Notes under the pieces: model-generated
Told to the model about the DNA's origin: nothing
Seen by the model: the letters and a program-made list of their open reading frames with translations, nothing else
The model's database searches: none
Shown: positions 11,701 to 22,529 of the stretch, piece by piece
Numbering within the stretch: position 1 is the first letter of the stretch
Layout: every line of letters begins with the position of its first letter
Program-made: the position numbers and the translations under genes
NCBI RefSeq assembly: GCF_022539505.1
Contig: NC_061508.1
Location: 94,963,276 to 95,027,275 of the forward strand
DNA: 64,000 bases
Reading direction: 5' to 3'
Source: Lolium rigidum
Lineage: Eukaryota > Streptophyta > Magnoliopsida > Poales > Poaceae

Positions 11701-12119
11701 ACAAGAAACCGTTAATGTTGACATCTGCTTATCAAGAAACATTCACATGTCCAGCAAGAATTTGTGAGAATACATACAGTCAGATCATGACTACACTTCA
11801 TAAGAAACGCAAACCCAGCTGTGACAGCATCCCGTATTTACCCCATCGTTGATCACGGAACAGATAATGCAAAATGCTAACCATGGTGACAGCCTGACAG
11901 GGGAAGATGGAACGTGGATTGGATTTGGGGATTCCTCACCTCGCGGCGGGAGAGCTCGGCCTTCCACGCGGCCTCCCGTTCGGCGACCTCGCGCTCGCGC
12001 TCCTCGATGTAGCTCTGCATCTCGCGCTCCTTCATGACGCGGTCCTGGATGTCCGCGTCCAGCGCCTCCTTGAGCTCCTTCACGAACCTGTCAACCACCG
12101 CCTTTATCCGCACCGACAT
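8746..12119 (-). CDS. Small conserved coiled-coil protein, two exons
   Basis: Exon 1 is 12119-11940 (60 codons, starting MSVRIKAVVD). Exon 2 is 8919-8746 (57 codons plus TGA). Both intron borders are canonical: GAG|GTGAGG at 11940/11939 and TTGCAG|GCT at 8920/8919. The frame is continuous, giving 117 residues. Residues 15-85 are charged and heptad-like (EREMQSYIEEREREV, then ARQEARLKVERENLEKEK), predicting one long coiled coil. A conserved-looking tail follows, ending YRCLRFSKAKK. I do not recognise a named family and assign no biochemical function; cytosolic or nuclear location is possible since no targeting signal is seen. The 3.0-kb intron contains a large internal tandem duplication. A damaged copy of the whole gene lies just upstream at 13098-14757. 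I favour this copy as functional because both exons and all splice sites are intact. Confidence 0.7.
9604..11880. repeat. Tandem duplication of about 1.1 kb inside the intron
   Basis: Two diverged direct copies, about 9604-10715 and 10755-11880, share the same order of landmarks: CTTACCAGTTACC, an AACAGTCAAAACAAAAGCATCA-like segment, a CACTTCTCACCTC/CACTTTCTCACCTCC block, CTTGTGAGACATTT-like text and finally TGCTAACCATGG or TGCTGACCAGCG near the exon-1 side. A third copy forms the intron of the broken duplicate (13629-14575). The first copy ends in sequence homologous to the intron's exon-1-proximal end, so it looks like the remains of an additional gene copy that lost its exon 1. Confidence 0.65.
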
Positions 12120-12580
12120 CTTGCTGCGGCTCACGACCCCAAACACCACTCCTCCTCGCGGCTCTTACTTCAGCAGCGGTCGCCGGCGGCCTCCATGGAC
12201 CATTTGATTCTAGGGCATGTGAGAAAAGGACGCCGGAATTCTCCAGGGCGCGTTTCTTTCTTGGTTTCGGCTTGCGTGGATGAGGCGAAGAGCAGGGAAA
12301 GGGAGGACGGCCCAGTGGGCCTGTTTAAGGCGAGGTTTGCTCACTTGCCTTTCTCTTTATCCTTTTTTTCCTTTTTCTTTCCTCTTTTGTTGTTCTTTTG
12401 ACTACTACAGCACTGCTCTTAGTCTTCATTCAGAAGATACTACTGTAGTTTACATATGGTTAAGAATCTAACTTGCAACCAAAATGCCGCTCCAACTTAT
12501 GCCATCAAGCCACTGGTCGCCACATGAGCCTTGCAACTACCAGCAGTAACCGCACGAGCAATTGATTCTTCAGTTGTGCT
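12120..12580. repeat. Duplicated upstream region with relic of the PPR gene 3' end
   Basis: This interval parallels 14758-15235 almost collinearly: the 5' leader of the coiled-coil gene, then pyrimidine-rich TTTCTTTCCTTTT runs, then CGCCACATGAGCCTTGC. In the second locus that text runs directly into the last codons of the PPR gene. Here the following 12545-12572 is a degraded match to those PPR codons (CTACCAGCAGTAACCGCACG against CTACCAGTAGTCGCCACAGG). The duplication unit therefore ended inside the PPR coding sequence. Confidence 0.6.
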
Positions 12581-12614
12581 TACAACTACCAGTGATATGT
12601 CTGCAGAGGAAAAA

Positions 12615-13097
12615 GGACCCTCGCGTCACTCCCCGGGGCGGCTCAGGCGAAACCCTAGCCGCTGCCACCCCACACCTCCTCCCCCGCATCTCCCCGCCAC
12701 CGCCTGAGGAAGCCGGCGGGCAAAGCCCCTCTTGGCGGATGGCGGTGGCGGGCTCCCATCTTCTAGCTCGACTGGCGCCGGCAGGGGCCGCCTCCTCCTC
12801 GCGTGGTGGGAGCTCTGGCCGGAGCTTCACAGCGGCCCTAGACAGTGTGGCTCGTCCGACGGAGATAGACGCCGGGGTGGCGGCCCCGGACTTCTTCGGC
12901 GACCTTGGCGATCGATGTGGCCGCAAGGGCGGCACGAAGCCTGGTCCGGAGGACTCGGTACGGATCAGCCCCTCATCTCCGTGTGGTGCTGGTTGTGATA
13001 GCGGTGCCCACTGAGATCTCTGGTTTATTGTTGGGAGCCAGCGGGCAGCGGCATGAGGGCCTGCCGAGCTGCTTAATAATGGAGGCGATCCTTGGGT
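12615..13097 (+). mobile_element. Possible 5' fragment of the GC-rich retroposon family (copy 3)
   Basis: This GC-rich block opens with CCCTCGCGTCACTCC and has AAACCCTAGCCGC shortly after. The 5' part of the element at 55287 has the same layout (CCCTCGCGTCGCCCCC, then AAACCCTAGATCCC), and the copy at 180-1933 resembles it too. It lacks the LINE-like 3' stem-loop and tail. Its right edge abuts the truncated exon 2 of the duplicated coiled-coil gene. I infer that it inserted there, or was joined by a deletion, and removed the last codons. No target duplication is evident. It could instead be an unrelated GC-rich gene fragment. Confidence 0.4.
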
Positions 13098-14757
13098 TCT
13101 CAAGTGCACCATCTTGGTTGTCCTGATTTGAAGCAGTTCCCATCAGGAGGCTTTTCTCTTTCTCTAGGTTCTCCCTGTCTACTTTCAGCCTTGCCTCTTG
13201 CCGTGCAATCTCAGCCTGCAAGAAAGGCCAAGTACAACATCATGTGTTAGATGTCGCAAAAGTATGATGAGCTACACAAAGGTCCTTGAACTCACCTATG
13301 ACTTCCTCCACATAATTTGATACAGAAAATGTTCTGATTACAACCCTACATGGTTTCGGCTCTAACTGGAGACTACCATACTGATTTGATAATTTCTTCG
13401 TTTGAAGGCTTTCCACCAGGTTTCAGTTTTCATCAGCTCCGGTTATGATTTAGTTTTTGCTTCTCTGAATATAACCCTCTGTAGTCTGTTGTGCCCATAA
13501 AGCAACTGGGCGCTTATTACGGTTATACAAGCTGACAAATTTGACTGAACAAACCATACAATTAATAGGAAAAACAGCAACAAGCCAAGCAAGATCTTGA
13601 TATCATATTTTTCTTAGTAGGCAACTTAGGAAGATGTGCATATTACTTTGACATTTACCGGTTACCTGGCCCGAAAGGAACAGTAAAAACAAAAGCATCA
13701 AGATTACAAAAATGGATAGCACAATTATGTCATAAGACTGTCTAACCAAGGTTTTTAGCTAAATGACTAACTAGGTTAGATTACAAAGAAAGCCTGGCAA
13801 CTGGTAGGTTGTATGAGTCTATGAAATTATGTGCCCAAAACGGGATCAGTGTAGCCTAGCAGGGTATGGATGATCATCCCCACTTTCTCACCTCCTCCAC
13901 CAGACCTATCAATGTCACGTCTACCAGTCCTACACTCCCAGCACATATAGCAGGTGTTCGTACATTATAATGTCATTTACTTGCGTTGTGTCATCTCAGA
14001 ATATAGGATACCCAGTATTGCCAAAACCAGGACTGTATCTAGTTTATTTGTCTTCTGACGATAATTTCATTTCTTTCCTTGGAAAAATTTCACCAAGGCT
14101 CAACTACCTCACATTAACCAATCGGGTGTATAATTCTGGACCATGTAGCATATTTGAATGCAAAATCACAAGGATTTGTCAACTGGTAATATTGTTAGAC
14201 GATAGTACAAGGCAACAAGGAATTACATAGTAGAAAAAGAAAGACCACTACTCTAGTCCACAACTCAAGGGCATTAGTCTGATATACTCTGCTCTAGTCA
14301 ATTTAGAGCAGTTGATGATCAATGCTTCTCAGAAATTGTTCTTTGTTGAGCCTACTTGTGAGACATTTTCTTACATCTTAACTTCACCTCTCAGTCACCT
14401 GAATGTTTTAACTATATTCTACAGAACTGCAAGAGGCCAACTTTGTTCCTCAAGAAACATTCACATTTCCAGTAAGAATTTGTGAGAATACACACAATCA
14501 GATCTAGCTGTGACAGCATCCCATATTTACCCCATTGTTGATCACTGAACAGATAATGCAAAATGCTAACCATGGTGATAGGGGAAGATGGAACGTGGAT
14601 TGCATTTGGGATTCCTCACCTTGCGGCGGGAGAGCTCGGTCTTCCACGCGGCCTCCCATCCGGCGACCTCGCGCTCCTCTATGTAGCTCTGCATCTCACG
14701 CTCCGTCATGACGGGGTCCTGGATGTCCGCGTCCAGCGCCTTTATCCGCACCGACAT
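13098..14757 (-). pseudogene. Truncated tandem duplicate of the coiled-coil gene
   Basis: Exon 1 (14757-14620) encodes 46 residues. Compared with the intact copy it has two in-frame deletions: 12 residues after MSVRIKA and 2 residues near REVAG. The donor site is preserved as AAG|GTGAGG. Exon 2 begins at 13215 after an intact TTGCAG acceptor and matches the parent up to NQDNQDGALE. At 13098 homology stops and GC-rich foreign sequence begins, removing the last 18 codons, including the conserved SGEKYRCLRF tail. The frame would run on to a stop at 12973. The intron (13216-14619) is a single copy of the unit that is duplicated in the intact gene. It is most likely a pseudogene, though a chimeric short protein cannot be excluded. 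Confidence 0.7.
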
Positions 14758-15204
14758 CTTCCTGCGCCTCACGACCATAACCACCACTCCTCCTCGCGCT
14801 CCTTACCATCAGCAGCAGTTACCGACGGCCACCATGGATCATTTGTTTCTAGGGCATGCAAGAAGAGGACACCGGAATTCACCAGGGCGCGTTTCTTGCT
14901 CGGTCTTGTTCTGTTTTGGCTTTGCGTGGATCAGGCGGCGTAGCAAGGAAAAGGGGGAACGGCCCAGTGGGCCTGTTTATGGAGCAATTTGATCACTTAC
15001 CTTTCTCTTTCTCTTTGTCCTTTTCTTTTTCTTTCCTTTTCTTCTTTTCTTTTTCTTGTTTGTTTGACTACTACAGTACTGCTCTTACTCTCCATTCAGA
15101 AGATACTGGTTTAAATGTGGTTAAGCGTCTGACTAGCAACGAAAATTCCGCGCCAACTTGTGTTGTGTTATCAAGCCATTGGTCGCCACATGAGCCTTGC
15201 CACT

Positions 15205-17172
15205 CTACCAGTAGTCGCCACAGGAGCAAACTCCATCCTGGAAATGGTGGAACCGAACAGGGTCCCTGATGATGATCACCTTGCCTTCACTCTTGGAGAC
15301 GAGCTTCACGAATGAGTGACAGTCACCACAGATCCTGAGGTTCTTCATGATCCTTACAGGCTTCCCTTCCATTGAGTTCATTGTCCCAAATGCGACGGCT
15401 AATTTCTCGCTGTGATATTTCAGCAGATCTTCCTTCTGCTCACTCTCAAGATCCTGCAGCACAAACTCTGTCTGTGGGACGTACCCGAGGTCCGTGACCC
15501 GCCTTACTAGCCGGTTCAGTTCCTGAACTATACCAGCTGAGCATGGGTGTGAAAATTCACCAGCAATGAACACATGGACCTGTTTCCCCAGCTCGATCCA
15601 GCTTCGCCCTGGCTCCTTTTTGGCCCCTTGGTTTCTCATCGCCTTCCATGACTTCTCGGCATCTGTCCATTGTCGCAAGTCAGCATATGTATTTGACAAC
15701 AATATGCGTGCACCCTGGTCTTCAGGCTCAAGTTTAAGGATCTCTCTCGCTGCATATGCTGCAAGGTTGCCGTTTTTGTGCATCCTGCACGCCCCAAGAA
15801 GGGTCCTCCATATGACCAAGTCCGGCTCGAAGTTCATCTCGCTGATAAACTTCACCGCTTCGTCAAGCTTCGCTGCCCGGCCAAGGAGATCAACCATACA
15901 GTTGAAGTGTTCCCTCTCAGGCTGAATGCCAAAGAGCTTCTCCATCGACCTAAAGTAGTGCCAACCATCTTCCACCAAACCGGCATGGCTGCACGCAAAC
16001 AGAACTCCAACCATGGTTATGCGGTTCGGCGCAGGCCCTTCGGACCGCATGAGGTCGAAAACTTTCAGCGCCTCGGTGCTTCTCCCGTTCTGCGCCAAAC
16101 CGGAGACCATGGTGCTCCATGAGATCACATCCCTAGCAGGCATTCTTCTGAACAAGGCGTCCGCATCCTGCAGGCTCCCGCACTTGCAGTACATGTCGAG
16201 AAGCGCATTGTGCAGGATCAAGTCCCTGTCGTACTTGAGCACGTGAGCGTGGACCTGCATTCCCACCTCGAGCATGACCATACCGGTGCACGCGCGGAGG
16301 ACGCTGGTGAGGGTGCCTTGGTTGGCCGAGAATCCGGACCCCTTCATCCTCGTGAACAGCTCTACCGCCCCGACGCCGTCGCCGCTCTGCGCGAACCCCG
16401 CGATGATCGAGTTCCACACGACCAAATCACGGGTCACCATCTCGTCAAAGACACTGCGGCCGCTGTGTAAATCCCCGAGCTTCATGTAGGCGTCGATGAG
16501 GGAGCTCCGCACGAACACGTCCGAGTCCAGCCCGACCTTGAGAATGCTCGCGTGCACGGCGGCCAGCACCAAGGGCGTGCCGCAGGCCCCGAGGACGCTC
16601 GAGTAGGTGTAGCTGTTGGGAGCCACTCCGTCCCTCTGCATGTCCACGAGAAAACTCAGCGCCTCCTGCTTCCTCCCGCCGGCACTGGCCAGCGCTGAAA
16701 TGACAGTTGTCCACGAGACGACGTTCCTCTCGGGCATTGTGCCGAACAGGTCGAGCGCGTCGTCGAGCAGGCCGAACTTGGCGTACATGGAGACGAGGGA
16801 GTTGGAGACGAAGAGGCTGGTGTGGGGCGCTCCTCCTCCAGTGTTGGCGGCGCTGGATACATGGCCGTGGATGAGGCGGCCATCGCTGGCCGTGCCGTGG
16901 CGGACGCAGAGCTTGATGAGGCGGCAGAGGGAGATGGGGTCCGCGCGGACGCCGGCCGCGGCGAGGTCCGGGAGCAGCGCGATCGCGGCGGGGAGGGTGC
17001 CATCGTCGCAGAGGCGGGAGAAGGTGGGGAGGAGAGGGTGAGGGCTGGAGTGGAGGCAGCGGCGACCTCGACGGCGACAAGGCCCGGCGAGACACGACAG
17101 CCGTTTGAGCAGTGATCTCATTGGTCTCAAAATGTTTTCTTTCCGCCGGAGAAAACTGGGTGGTGGGAGCAT
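15205..17172 (-). CDS. DYW-class pentatricopeptide repeat protein, probable organellar RNA-editing factor
   Basis: This intact, intronless frame of 655 codons has a likely real start at the second methionine (codon 18, position 17121), which opens a basic, Arg/Ser-rich, acid-poor leader (RSLLKRLSCLAGPCRRRGRR) typical of mitochondrial or plastid targeting. Residues about 70-450 are tandem PPR motifs of P, L and S type, with signatures such as SLVSMYAKFGLLDDALDLF, NSIIAGFAQSGDG and HNALLDMYCKCGSLQDADALF. E/E+ motifs follow. The last ~95 residues are a DYW cytidine-deaminase domain with the HSEKLA zinc/catalytic glutamate motif, CGDCH, and the terminal GDYW. Such proteins bind specific organellar transcripts and edit C to U. 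The overall pattern recalls Arabidopsis REME1 (At2g03880), a mitochondrial editing factor, but orthology is my inference. No frameshift or missing catalytic residue is seen. Confidence 0.93.
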   Translation of the reverse strand: MLPPPSFLRRKENILRPMRSLLKRLSCLAGPCRRRGRRCLHSSPHPLLPTFSRLCDDGTLPAAIALLPDLAAAGVRADPISLCRLIKLCVRHGTASDGRLIHGHVSSAANTGGGAPHTSLFVSNSLVSMYAKFGLLDDALDLFGTMPERNVVSWTTVISALASAGGRKQEALSFLVDMQRDGVAPNSYTYSSVLGACGTPLVLAAVHASILKVGLDSDVFVRSSLIDAYMKLGDLHSGRSVFDEMVTRDLVVWNSIIAGFAQSGDGVGAVELFTRMKGSGFSANQGTLTSVLRACTGMVMLEVGMQVHAHVLKYDRDLILHNALLDMYCKCGSLQDADALFRRMPARDVISWSTMVSGLAQNGRSTEALKVFDLMRSEGPAPNRITMVGVLFACSHAGLVEDGWHYFRSMEKLFGIQPEREHFNCMVDLLGRAAKLDEAVKFISEMNFEPDLVIWRTLLGACRMHKNGNLAAYAAREILKLEPEDQGARILLSNTYADLRQWTDAEKSWKAMRNQGAKKEPGRSWIELGKQVHVFIAGEFSHPCSAGIVQELNRLVRRVTDLGYVPQTEFVLQDLESEQKEDLLKYHSEKLAVAFGTMNSMEGKPVRIMKNLRICGDCHSFVKLVSKSEGKVIIIRDPVRFHHFQDGVCSCGDYW

Positions 17173-19900
17173 ATACTCCCTTCATTTTGGAATGTATTTT
17201 AGATAAATTTAAAATATTTAAAATTTAAATAAAAATTTCGCACGTACATCTTTATGTACTACTTGCTCACAAAAAAAATTCATGAAAAATCAATTTATTG
17301 TGTGATGTGTGTAAAAACGACAAAATTCGATGCTAAAAGTTCGGTGCGAATCATGGTGGAAAAAGTAGGTCGTATGTCTACTTGCTCATCTCTTAGAATC
17401 AGGATCTGCTATAGGCCGCTGATGAAAATGGCAAAGATTGGTTCTCTATAATGCTTTAAATGATTTTAGGAGACTTGATGGCAATATAAATCACAGGGTG
17501 TTACGGATATTTGACAACTCAACACATCAAACAAGTAACTAGTTAAATACCCGTGCGTTGCTACGGGCCTATAGAAATATAGGATGGATAAAAAAGTACA
17601 ATGAACATATTGTTTCAGTTATCCCTAAGATCTAGAGAAACACCTACTGTGATGGTACTTCCCGTTCAAAAGGTGACTGTCAATGGTGTATTCATGTGAT
17701 CGTCTATCATTCAACCACATAAGTGTGGAGCTAATTATGTTGGTTGGCTCAGATGTGTACAAACTCATTTTTTGACTCATCCTACCAATGTCATGGGCCT
17801 CTTTGAATTATCATCACCATCAAGCATTGTTAAATCACCCTAATTTATGAATGAACATCCTTTGGGAAAAAAACTTGTAAAGGACCATGTTCTAAACTAT
17901 TTAATATGTGAACATATATACTTGGGGTAGTACCTTTTTTATTTTATATATAATAGTTTCCTTAGATCACATGACATTTTACAAATTATTAATAAGAACC
18001 AAGACATTGGAGGCGTCACGCTTTGCCAGCAGATTCAGAGGACTGAAAATATTTCTGAGAAATTGGTTGCTTATATTCAGACAAAAATGCACGACAAAGA
18101 CTGAAGAGTAGACATGGAGAGATTACCCAAAGTTGATTCAAACCAGGTCAGGCGTGAAATCAAGGGAGAAGCGACCGGGCGTTCATCAGATCGAGCGAGA
18201 AGACTTGGCAACATGCATGTCGTGCAACGCGCACCAAGTCAGCAGTATGTCTTTTTTTTATACAAACACAAATTCTTCAAAGATTGGTCGAGACAGTTTG
18301 TTGTGTTTCTTTTATCCTCCATCGGGCATGAAATCTTGACGATGCAGTCAACCTCTAACGATCACGTGGGTCAGTCGTTCTATAAGGCTATCTCCAACGC
18401 GGCGATCCATTCTGTGCCCGCGCGTCCGGATGGGTCGCGCCGGACAAAATCGTGGCCCAACGCCACGACGCATCCCATGGCCACGATGTCCGGGACGACG
18501 TAAACCCAACACAAATATGGGACAGGTTTGCGTGGCCGCGAATGGTACGCTGCGTCCTCCCGCGTCCGCCTGCTCGCATCCTGGCCCACCCGTCGGTGTC
18601 CGCGAGTTCTATTAAATGTGGACTCAGAGGTGAACTGTCTCTATCCAGTCCCCACTCCCAGTCCACTCTCGCTTGAGCTTCCGCGCCGCCATGGCCCCGA
18701 AGCGCGAGGTCAACCTATCATAAACGACCACGTGGCCGGTAGCAGCCGGCAAGTCGCGACGGTGCCTTTCGTCATGGCACCACCGGCGCCCCAACGGGAG
18801 AGGATCTACGTCACCGTCGTGGCTCTAGAACAATATGTGAGCTTAGGGAAAGCTGAAAAAATATTATTTGTTTGGCCTGTTTGTGATACATATTCATCCC
18901 TGCAAAAATAAAGCAACCTTATTATATTTCCAATTCACCAGGCAAATAGGGCAGCCAAATATGGCCGTGTATCAATTTTGACGGAAACTAATAAATCCTA
19001 GCACTTTTTGCACCGCAATGCAAACATGCAGGTTTAAGAGACCAGAGCTCTACCATCCTGTTAAGTCTTCAGCTACCACCGATCTTCTACCGTGCATCAT
19101 GCCGGACTGACTATACCACCATGAAACCTTTTTGAGTAAAAAATATCTTCACTAAAATGCATAGGACAGTTCAATGAATTAAGAAGAAATACATACAGTA
19201 ACTCGATAGTCAAGGAAAAGGGGATTCTTTTGAATTCTACAGTTGTGCTCTCCAAGTTTCCATAAGGTCCTTGTCAGAAGCAGAAATCTTACCAGTTTAT
19301 CTCGAATATCCTTCCCATCATCATGCATCAGTCTCCGTGGAAGTACAATTGGCTGGAGGCTAACACTAACATGGTTGGTCGTGGTCCTCATATGGAGACG
19401 GAGCGTACTCCAATGCAGCCGCCAAGGTAAAAGCTCATCTATTCAGGTGGCATGTGCCGATCGATCCGCTGCCGGGGGAGCTGTCCTCGTTGTCGTCGAT
19501 GTGCCGATCGATCGACGCGGTTCGTTCGCGTGTGCCCGGCCGGAGAGCTACTTGTATGTATATGTCCAATTTTTTGCTCGGTCCCTTGGATCCCTGCTTT
19601 TGTCCATAGACATACCTGCTTGACCCGTATTGACATACATAGATGGGTAGCCGGCGTCCGTCATAGTGCACGTAGAACATCAGATCTGCGTAAGTACATG
19701 TCATTGCTGCTGCGGTCGGTGTCCATCGAGGCATTGGATTTCTTCGCCGCCGGCTTGGGATTTCTTGAGGCTAGCCAGGCAGCTTCTGAAATCCATGCAC
19801 GACAATACCACAGCTCCTCCTGTCATGCACCGCGGAGCAGCACTCCGATGACTTAGAAGACACGGTGCTGCTGGTCTGATACTGGTCGCGATGCGACGGT
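17173..19900. other. Intergenic region upstream of the PPR gene with transposon scraps
   Basis: No gene is recognised. A one-sided CTCCCTTCATTTTGGAATGT motif at 17178 resembles a Stowaway terminus. The segment 18386-18760 is a GC-rich DNA-transposon-like piece beginning GGCTATCTCCAACGCGGCG, a terminus type common among small Triticeae elements, with an ATG-bearing leader near 18691. At 18860-18885 is a third, partial copy of text from the 19901-20391 tandem repeat. Short frames of up to about 130 codons here have no recognisable homology. Confidence 0.35.
17539..17566 (-). mobile_element. Probable Helitron 3' terminus
   Basis: Read on the minus strand, the sequence is a hairpin (CCCGT, an 8-nt loop, ACGGG) followed by TATTTAA and then CTAG, with T as the next base. 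A GC hairpin just upstream of CTRR, with insertion before T, is the Helitron 3' signature. The body would extend to higher coordinates. The 5' TC terminus was not found, so the element size is unknown. Confidence 0.45.
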
Positions 19901-20391
19901 GGCGTGGGGATCAATCGAGAAGCACCCCATGAAAGAGGGTTTGCATTGAATCCTTTTTTTTCTGATTCGGAGAGATATATTTGTTGTATATCTTACCGTG
20001 AGGGATAGGACACAGGTAAATCAAGACGCAGTTTTTTCACTTATTACAACTTGGGCTTCTCGATGCAAATCCCCGAGGAGATGTTGGGCCTAGGAAAAAA
20101 ATTGTTTGGCCTGTTTGTGACACCAGGCAACCACCTAATGCGGCGGCGGCGTGGGGATCAATCGAGAAGCACCCCATGAAAGAGGGTTTGCATTGAATCC
20201 TTTTTTTTCTGATTCGGAGAGATATATTTGTTGTATATCTTACCGTGAGGGATAGGACACAGGTAAATCAAGACGCAGTTTTTTTCACTTATTACAACTT
20301 GGGCTTCTCGATGCAAATCCCCGAGGAGATGTTGGGCCTAGGAAAAAATTGTTTGGCCTGTTTGTGACACCGAGCAACCACCTATTGCAAT
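19901..20391. repeat. 247-bp tandem duplication
   Basis: Two nearly identical direct copies (19901-20147 and 20148-20391) start GGCGTGGGGATCAATCGAGA and end near CCACCTA. They differ by a few bases, mainly in homopolymer runs, so the duplication is recent. A diverged piece of the unit (TTTGTTTGGCCTGTTTGTGA) also occurs at about 18866. No coding potential is evident. Confidence 0.85.
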
Positions 20392-20489
20392 TTAATAGTA
20401 AAGATTTTCAAAAGCCAAAAAGAACCGTACAACACCTACCGACACACGATGGTGCTTGTCGGACATGCTATCCATGATTAACTAGTTAG

Positions 20490-21563
20490 GGCATCTTCAA
20501 TGGGGTGTCCCAAATAAATGTGGAGCCACCGTGCAGTTGAAAAATGTGTCTGCATCCAGCGGCTCGATGTAGAGTGATCGGGATGTTTATGGAGACGCAA
20601 ACGCGACACAAAATGCTTCTGTGTCCGTTGATTCCGCGGTTTTCGCTTCCGCGTCTGCGACGCAGCTTTTGACATCAATGGCGTCACCTTGTCTTCTGCA
20701 CGCGCACCAGGCCTGGCAAGCTACGGTACCTGTCGTTGGGCCTCCGCAACGATCCCGCCTTCGTCGTGGACTCCGATCTATGGCACACCCGGTGCGAGAT
20801 CGAGGAGGAAGGCAGGTTTCCTCGGCGACCGAGAATACCGGTTCGACCAACATCCAGCGCATGCGCGCCCGCCTTCTTGCTGAACATGGTAGCCGTCGCC
20901 TCCTCAGGACAATGACGATGACGTGTTGGCCTACCACCACGAGGAGCCCAATGACAACTCAGACGACTTCATCGCTCGCGTCTTCCACTACTAGCGGGCA
21001 GCCATGGCGGAGGGCCGAAAGTTCAACATGCTGGTGACGATGACGGACGAGGAGATCGAGAGGCTCGGCGTCCTCGTGTCGGAGGTGGACCGACCGGTGC
21101 AGCCGCCGTGCCCAGGTACGCCACCGACATCATGCTGGTATGCCTCATGGAGGAAGAGGCCCTATAACGGGCGTTGTAGAACTCGGCTCCGCACCCGCGC
21201 CGCCTCCGCCTTCGTCGTTCAACCCGTGGGCAGCTCCACCTTCACCTCCACCGCAGGTGGCACCGGCATATGTTACCGTAATTTGTCGTGCTCGACGACG
21301 ACGAGGAGGAGGAGTAGAGCTAGGGTAGCAGGCGGTACATGCGCCTTTTAGCATTAGTTTTTTATTTTCCTTTATCCACTATATAAATTATGTTTTATGT
21401 TGAAAGAATGCAAAACCCTAAAAAATTGCGTCGTGCCGCTGGAGGCACCCCCGACGCAAACACACGCACGGTCGAATATGACCATTTTGGTCGACGCAAA
21501 TGGACGCGCGCGACCACTTTCAGCATCCAATTTGCGACCCCTGTTGGAGAAGTCGAATACCAC
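20490..21563. mobile_element. Non-autonomous TIR DNA transposon (Harbinger-like, tentative)
   Basis: The left end reads AGGGCATCTTCAATGGGGTG and the right end, read inward, CGACTTCTCCAACAGGGGTCGC. These are imperfect inverted repeats of about 20 bp, of the GGGCATCTCCAAC type frequent in grass elements. The interior is GC-rich with degraded coding-like stretches (for example ADNMLVTMTDEEIERLG-like text near 21020-21070) but no transposase. The target duplication is not clear (TTA precedes the left end; the right side does not match), so the superfamily is uncertain. Confidence 0.45.
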
Positions 21564-22529
21564 CAAACCGGAGTAGGTACCAACCGTGTGTGCGTCGGCA
21601 AGTAGGGGCGCGTTTGGTTGCACCGGGCTGGATTCTTGCACCACTCGCGCAAGGGAGAAGAACCCCCTCGCGTTTTAGACGGGCCACGGGCCAGTTTTGG
21701 CCCGTTGTTTGGTTGCCTGGGCCGAGGTTTGGTTGTCTGCTTCCATCCCAACTTGCACACACGAAAACACAAATCAGCTGTTTGATTGCACATATCACAC
21801 ATCATTTTCAAGAACAAGATCCTCATGATCACGACGATGAGGAATACGATGATGTAACTTTGGCCCGACTCTGACGTACCTCCGGTGGTGCTCCTTCTAG
21901 AGCATGCGGTTCCTCCGGCGTTAGATGTGCTAATGGCACCGGCCGATCGATAGCCCGATCCGCCATGAACTTATCTTCCAGGAAGCTGAGGTACTCTTGT
22001 TGTGCCTCCTCCAATGTTTCATATCCTCTGTAGCTGTTGTTGGAGTAGCCACTGACTTGGTCTTGACAAATCCTTCATGAGCTGTAGATTCCTCGAACCC
22101 GTCCGCGGAACACCACATACCATTCGCACGGCATAAGAAGAACAGGTAATCGATCACAACCATGAACAAAATTATAACAGAGCAATAGAACTACACAAGT
22201 GTTGACAGAAAATGATAAACTAACAGGGGCATGCATTATCATGCCAAAAGTGGATCACAAGTTCATCATATACTACTATGGTGTCATCCTACCACCACAA
22301 CAAAAGTGGGTGCCATCCTAACACCGCAAGTTCACCATCACCTGAGGGGTTAGTATATACCACCTCTCATAGTTACAAAAGGGAGCCATCAAATGTCTTT
22401 CAACCCTAGCTACTTCCAAAATGTACATCATTTACATCATCATCAAGGTCATCACCTCCGTGCATGCATCCCATAAATCACCCCCTCAAGGGCACCACTA
22501 CAGCTTGCAGTGGTACTTGGCAAGTGATG
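21564..22529. other. Intergenic; lone hAT-like terminus and a short minus-strand frame
   Basis: At about 21604-21620 the sequence GGGGCGCGTTTGGTTGC matches the terminus of common hAT-type MITEs, but no partner end was found nearby. On the minus strand, 22014-21829 could encode 61 acidic residues (EEAQQEYLSFLEDKFMADRA). The frame has no recognisable homology and may be a fragment of a transposon gene. The rest is AT-rich without recognised content. Confidence 0.3.

Noticed and set aside
12973..13221. 82-codon frame as an intact gene
   Set aside because: It is exon 2 of the broken duplicate plus intron and foreign read-through.
16133..17115. Frames antisense to or out of phase with the PPR gene (up to 246 codons)
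   Set aside because: Shadows of the PPR coding sequence.
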